Assembly (NCBI RefSeq): GCF_001984825.2
Contig: NZ_CP043318.1
Location: 3,100,001 to 3,164,000 of the forward strand
Direction: 5' to 3'
Source: Enterobacter chengduensis
Lineage (GTDB): Bacteria; Pseudomonadota; Gammaproteobacteria; Enterobacterales; Enterobacteriaceae
Length of the DNA: 64,000 nucleotides
Under the pieces are notes generated by a model that saw nothing but the letters and a program-made list of their open reading frames with translations, searched no databases and was not told the DNA's origin. A program made the position numbers and the translations under genes. Numbering within the stretch: the first letter of the stretch is position 1; every line of letters begins with the position of its first letter. Positions 61,401 through 64,000 of this stretch are shown piece after piece.

Positions 61401-61764
61401 TGGGGTTCACCTTCTTGCCATCGACAAACTCCGTGACGGCGATACCGTAGAGCAGATGGTTATACATCCGTTCATTGGCTTTGAGCAGCCCTTCATTGAG
61501 CGCCGGAGAACAGACCTGTGATATCAGGTTATCCAGTGCTTTTTCCGATAACTGGCAGGTTTTGCCACCCGCCATAAAGGAACGCTTCGACAGCTCTTCA
61601 CGCAGAACCGGACGCAGCACCACCTCATCCTGTTTATAGCCCCGGTAATCCATAATCTGTTTCGGAGATAAAAACGTCCAGCCGAGGCTGGTCAGTAACG
61701 TCAGTGCCGGAATTTTGGCGCTGTATTCTTCCTGGAATTTTGGCGTGTACGTCTGGTTCATCAT
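58477..61764 (-). CDS. hsdR: Type I restriction enzyme, R subunit
   Basis: 1,095 residues. Nuclease domain with DIVCFVNGIPLAVIEAKSP (PD-(D/E)xK type, about 150-175); SF2 motor with Walker A HTTGSGKSYT (about 350), DEGH box IVLIDEGHRSQGG, and motif VI ALARVNRLHP-like (QAIARVNRLHP). It cuts unmodified DNA after translocation, with HsdM and HsdS. Two adjacent ATGs at 61764 and 61761; AAAGGA fits the second slightly better. Complete. Confidence 0.96.
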   Translation of the reverse strand: MMNQTYTPKFQEEYSAKIPALTLLTSLGWTFLSPKQIMDYRGYKQDEVVLRPVLREELSKRSFMAGGKTCQLSEKALDNLISQVCSPALNEGLLKANERMYNHLLYGIAVTEFVDGKKVNPTIALIDWEHPENNQFHFTEEFTVLRSGGVETRRPDIVCFVNGIPLAVIEAKSPAGHGKKGPTIDEGISQSIRNQLNDEIPQLFAYSQILLSINGHDGRYGTCHTPMKFWAAWREEDITYAQMYALRNHKLSTEQIHALFDHRPSVDLKWYQQLIDGGELAVSGQDKLLISLLSPERLLEMTRFFTLFDKKTGKIVARYQQVFGIKRLLERISTRRPDGGREGGVIWHTTGSGKSYTMVFLSKALILHDSLKRCRIVVVTDRIDLEEQLSNTFASGGELAGKKDKANAMATSGQMLAKQIGSGKERIIFTLIQKFNSATKLPECVNTSPDIIVLIDEGHRSQGGENHVRMKLALPNAAFVAFTGTPLLKEDKTTNKFGPIVHAYTMQRAVEDKAVTPLLYEERIPDLEVNDRAIDAWFDRITDGLSEAQKADLKRKYARKGEVYSADDRIRLIALDIATHFSKNIDEGLKGQLACDSKISAIKYKKYLDEAGLFESAVVISPPDTREGNTEVDESKLPEVTKWWKDNVGTQDESVYTRNVISRFDTDEKLKLLIVVDKLLTGFDEPKNTVLYIDKPLKSHNLIQAIARVNRLHPLKKFGLLIDYRGILAELDTTIGKYQDLASRTQGGYDIKDIDGLYSAMSSEYKRLPHLYNQLWAIFAGVKNKNDTEQLRAVLVPKMEERDGEMVDIHQKTRDDFFEALTAFAGCLKVALQSATFFTDKSFTEQDRNLYKETVKQMSSLRQWAMQVSGEQVNYDDYAEQVKKLLDKHVTGVEVREPDGVYEVGKMGKSEKPEEWDNNKTRNETDIIKTRVTKMIEQELRDDPYAQEAFSKLLRMAIEEAEKLFDHPLKQYLLFREFEEQVEARKLSDIPDALAVNKHAQAYYGVFKKELPEVFAVNDVQVQDKWTKLAFEVDNIIVKAVAENSLNPQDIEKVVKTSLLPLLFTACREIGAGMNQVNRIVETIIQILRVGLMKS

Positions 61765-61813
61765 TAATCCTTTTCTTTCTGGCGCTACTCGCTACTGGTC
61801 ACATGAAGATTCA

Positions 61814-62497
61814 TCAATGCAGACAGCACTTCTTAAATTTTTTACCGCTGCCACACGGACACGGGTCATTTCGCCCGGGCATGTTTTCTGCCCCCTTCAC
61901 TGGAACAGGCCGGGATGATGCCTCTGACATTCTCACTGACAACCAGTACTGATAAAGTGCCAGTGCAGCAGGCTGAATAAGGGAAATACTTTTCTCAAAC
62001 TGCTCTCCGGTCATTTTCTCAAGTACAGGAAAATTCTTCTCCACGCCATGAAGAGCGATCACTTCCAGAGAAGGCCGTAACTCACCGGGAAGACCAGACC
62101 AGTCATCCAGTGACTTTCCTTTCATATAACCAAAACACCACTCTTCCACAATGGTATATTTTTCCCCCTTTACCTCACGCTCATTGAAAATCGGCTCAAA
62201 CAGTTCAGGGGCGTTATAAAGGCAACCAGCGATATCGTTCATATGCTGAAAACACAGACTGACAAAACGCTCCATCTCTCTCTCAGATGACCATTTCGGA
62301 TGATAATCGCCTCCTCCCCAAATAGCACTCAGCCAGATATTGGGTGAAACCATATTTGGACCTGATAAAATCGCCGTCAGCAATCCATCCAGCTCAGAGA
62401 AACAGAGTACAGAATCATCCATTCCATACTTCATTAATATTTCTTCCAGCCAGTCGATTTCCCGGTCAGTCAGTGGACCGCTTTTCGTCAGTTTCAT
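61814..62497 (-). CDS. YecA/UPF0149-type protein with C-terminal SEC-C zinc motif
   Basis: 227 residues. The helical N-terminal part (REIDWLEEILMKYG; SELDGLLTAILSGP) matches UPF0149/YecA; the end has GRNDPCPCGSGKKFKKCC, the SEC-C motif. It lies between hsdS and hsdR and overlaps hsdS by 4 bases, so it is translated with the restriction genes. SEC-C domains bind zinc and protein partners; what it does for restriction is unknown. Confidence 0.9.
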   Translation of the reverse strand: MKLTKSGPLTDREIDWLEEILMKYGMDDSVLCFSELDGLLTAILSGPNMVSPNIWLSAIWGGGDYHPKWSSEREMERFVSLCFQHMNDIAGCLYNAPELFEPIFNEREVKGEKYTIVEEWCFGYMKGKSLDDWSGLPGELRPSLEVIALHGVEKNFPVLEKMTGEQFEKSISLIQPAALALYQYWLSVRMSEASSRPVPVKGAENMPGRNDPCPCGSGKKFKKCCLH

Positions 62498-63753
62498 ACG
62501 GCAACCGCCTCATCGACCTTAACACGACGTTTGCCAGTCAGTAGCTGTTGCATCAGGGCTTTTTTCTCGTCTTTCAGGCAGGCGAGTTTATCCTGAAGAA
62601 CACGTATCGTCCTGCTGGAGTTATATAACATATCAGCGATGCTTTCCTGCTCTTCAAAACATGGAACAGGGACTTTTGTTTGCATAAACTCTGTCGGTTT
62701 GATATTTAATAAACCATTATTTCGGACCCCAGTATTAACTAACGCCCCTAACTGTGGCTTGAGATAATCAGCCTCAAATAAATATTTAAAATAACGGTGA
62801 CTGAGCCCATTTTTTAATCTAAAGCAAACATAGACATGGGGTACCAGTCCTGCTTCATATGCTTCAAGGTCAAAAATACATCCGAACTCGTATGTTTTTG
62901 AGTTTCCTTTGTTATATGCAAACTCACCTTTTTTAAGCAGGATATAATTTTTCACACTTTCTCCCGCCATATAACGACTATAACGCTCATCCTGCCGGAC
63001 AAATCCAGACAAAGATGATATTGTTAAAATAGGATGTTCGGCAGCATCATTTTTACGTTGAACTCGCGTTGCTATTTCACTTATTCTTTTAAACTCCCAC
63101 TCCGTGCTAAACCTCACCCCATTCTCATCCAGCAAGCGTTTCTTCCCAGTAAGCAATTGCTGCATCAGGGCTTTTTTCTGCTGCTGACTGTTGGTGAGAA
63201 GCTTTTCCGTCACCGAAATCGCCTTATCCCAGGTTGACAGGATTTGGGCGATTTTCTTTTGTTCGTCAAAAGGAGGAACAGCTATTCTTAATTTCTTAAA
63301 ATATGGAAGACCAATTGTTTTAATTGTAGAGCCAACAGCTTGCCTTTCGAACTCTTCTTTATTTAACTGCAACCAATTATAAAGATACCAACTATGAAGC
63401 TTTTCTTTATTATCACATTTCCAGGCAATAAAGTGCTGACTCACAGCCATTGGCGTAGCCATAACACCACTCTTGCCAACACCTGCGTCGCGCGATAATA
63501 CAACCGTTTCCGCCGGATGTACTTCAGCTGAACTATTTTTGATGCCCTCTAGAGATATTTCTTTATCAGTTTCATAAACGTACCCTTTATCAAGGCGACA
63601 TGAATCAGCGAGGGAAATCCATTTAATGCCACCATTCCAATATTCCGGGAATGATTTACTCGGTGTATGGCCACTGCATCTTTCAGCAATATTATCCAAT
63701 AAATTGTAGCTCCACCCTACAGGCAGCTTTTGCAATATTATTTCACGAGCCAT
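62494..63753 (-). CDS. hsdS: Type I specificity subunit
   Basis: 419 residues from ATG 63753 (MAREIILQKLPVGW). Two target-recognition domains (about 10-165 and 215-365), each followed by a conserved helix: PFDEQKKIAQILSTWDKAI and PCFEEQESIADMLYN. The repeated LMQQLLTGKKR/LMQQLLTGKRR after each helix shows the internal duplication. It overlaps the hsdM stop by 11 bases. DNA target cannot be predicted. Confidence 0.95.
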   Translation of the reverse strand: MAREIILQKLPVGWSYNLLDNIAERCSGHTPSKSFPEYWNGGIKWISLADSCRLDKGYVYETDKEISLEGIKNSSAEVHPAETVVLSRDAGVGKSGVMATPMAVSQHFIAWKCDNKEKLHSWYLYNWLQLNKEEFERQAVGSTIKTIGLPYFKKLRIAVPPFDEQKKIAQILSTWDKAISVTEKLLTNSQQQKKALMQQLLTGKKRLLDENGVRFSTEWEFKRISEIATRVQRKNDAAEHPILTISSLSGFVRQDERYSRYMAGESVKNYILLKKGEFAYNKGNSKTYEFGCIFDLEAYEAGLVPHVYVCFRLKNGLSHRYFKYLFEADYLKPQLGALVNTGVRNNGLLNIKPTEFMQTKVPVPCFEEQESIADMLYNSSRTIRVLQDKLACLKDEKKALMQQLLTGKRRVKVDEAVAV

Positions 63754-64000
63754 AACCAAGCTCCTTCAGATAACCCGCCATCTCCGTTTCCAGTTTCGCC
63801 AGCTCCACCTTTAGTTGCTCACGTTCCTTACGCACCACCAGCAAATCGATCTCGTCTTCTTCCTCAAAGGTATCGACATAGCGCGGAATATTGAGGTTGT
63901 AATCGTTGTCCTGAATTTCCTTCAGGCTGGCAAGATAGGCGTATTTCTCGACGTTATCGCCATCACGGTAGGTCTTGACGATTTTCTTAATGTTTTCTTC
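63743..64000 (-). CDS. hsdM: Type I modification subunit, C-terminal fragment
   Basis: Eighty-five codons remain, including the family signature NLNIPRYVDTF and a coiled-coil end (LVVRKEREQLKVELAKLETE). The rest lies beyond the right edge. It methylates adenine in the target set by HsdS. Confidence 0.93.
   Translation of the reverse strand, partial: EENIKKIVKTYRDGDNVEKYAYLASLKEIQDNDYNLNIPRYVDTFEEEDEIDLLVVRKEREQLKVELAKLETEMAGYLKELGYGS

Overview
This window is chromosomal DNA from an enterobacterium, most likely Klebsiella, Enterobacter or a close relative. The signs are a lambdoid/HK97-type prophage with enterobacterial relatives throughout, IS1 and three IS3-family elements, and a tRNA-Leu (UAA) 3' end serving as phage attachment core. 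The species cannot be fixed from sequence alone.

Positions 1-38,060 hold most of one siphovirus prophage. It is read mainly on the minus strand and runs off the left edge inside the tail-tip gene J. From right to left: integrase, a DUF4224 (excisionase-position) gene and a rightward early operon (36,866 back to 31,561) that includes a Lar-like restriction-alleviation protein, an ASCH-domain protein and a ParB-like protein; the CI/Cro switch with two clusters of similar operators; a CII-like gene; a replication gene carrying six 23-bp-spaced iterons (the probable origin); a LexA-like HTH protein, RusA, a DUF968 protein and a DUF1133 antiterminator-like protein; a moron with its own promoter region and terminators; a late leader with two tandem terminators; holins, lysozyme and nested Rz/Rz1; a zone of small ORFs; two glycosyltransferases separated by an IS3-family insertion; an HNH nuclease; small and large terminase, portal, ClpP-like protease, HK97-type capsid, connectors; and tail genes (tube, G/G-T frameshift pair, tape measure, M, L, K, lipoprotein moron, I, J).

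From 38,060 to 64,000 the DNA is a defence island cut up by insertion sequences, almost all on the minus strand. It has three blocks. (a) 39,504-49,108: two DUF262 proteins, a 1,911-residue DUF4011/SF1 helicase with a Vsr-like nuclease domain, and the first 55 codons of a type I restriction subunit cut off by an IS. (b) 50,613-56,739: a compact three-gene operon encoding a DprA-family protein, a 1,558-residue HAD + phosphoribosyltransferase + Vsr/DUF559-like nuclease + RecQ-helicase fusion, and a coiled-coil protein with one C-terminal membrane helix. This is the strongest candidate for an undescribed system. Its two leading ingredients, DprA and phosphoribosyltransferase, recall the ShosTA toxin-antitoxin pair, but here they are joined to a HAD, a nuclease and a helicase. 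(c) 57,725-64,000: a type I restriction-modification operon, hsdM (partial)-hsdS-SEC-C protein-hsdR-YgjP/SprT-like metallopeptidase.

The tRNA-Leu 3' fragment beside the integrase has no tRNA 5' half on its other side. This suggests that the prophage and the defence island are two elements stacked in tandem at one tRNA gene, with the intact tRNA expected to the right of this window.
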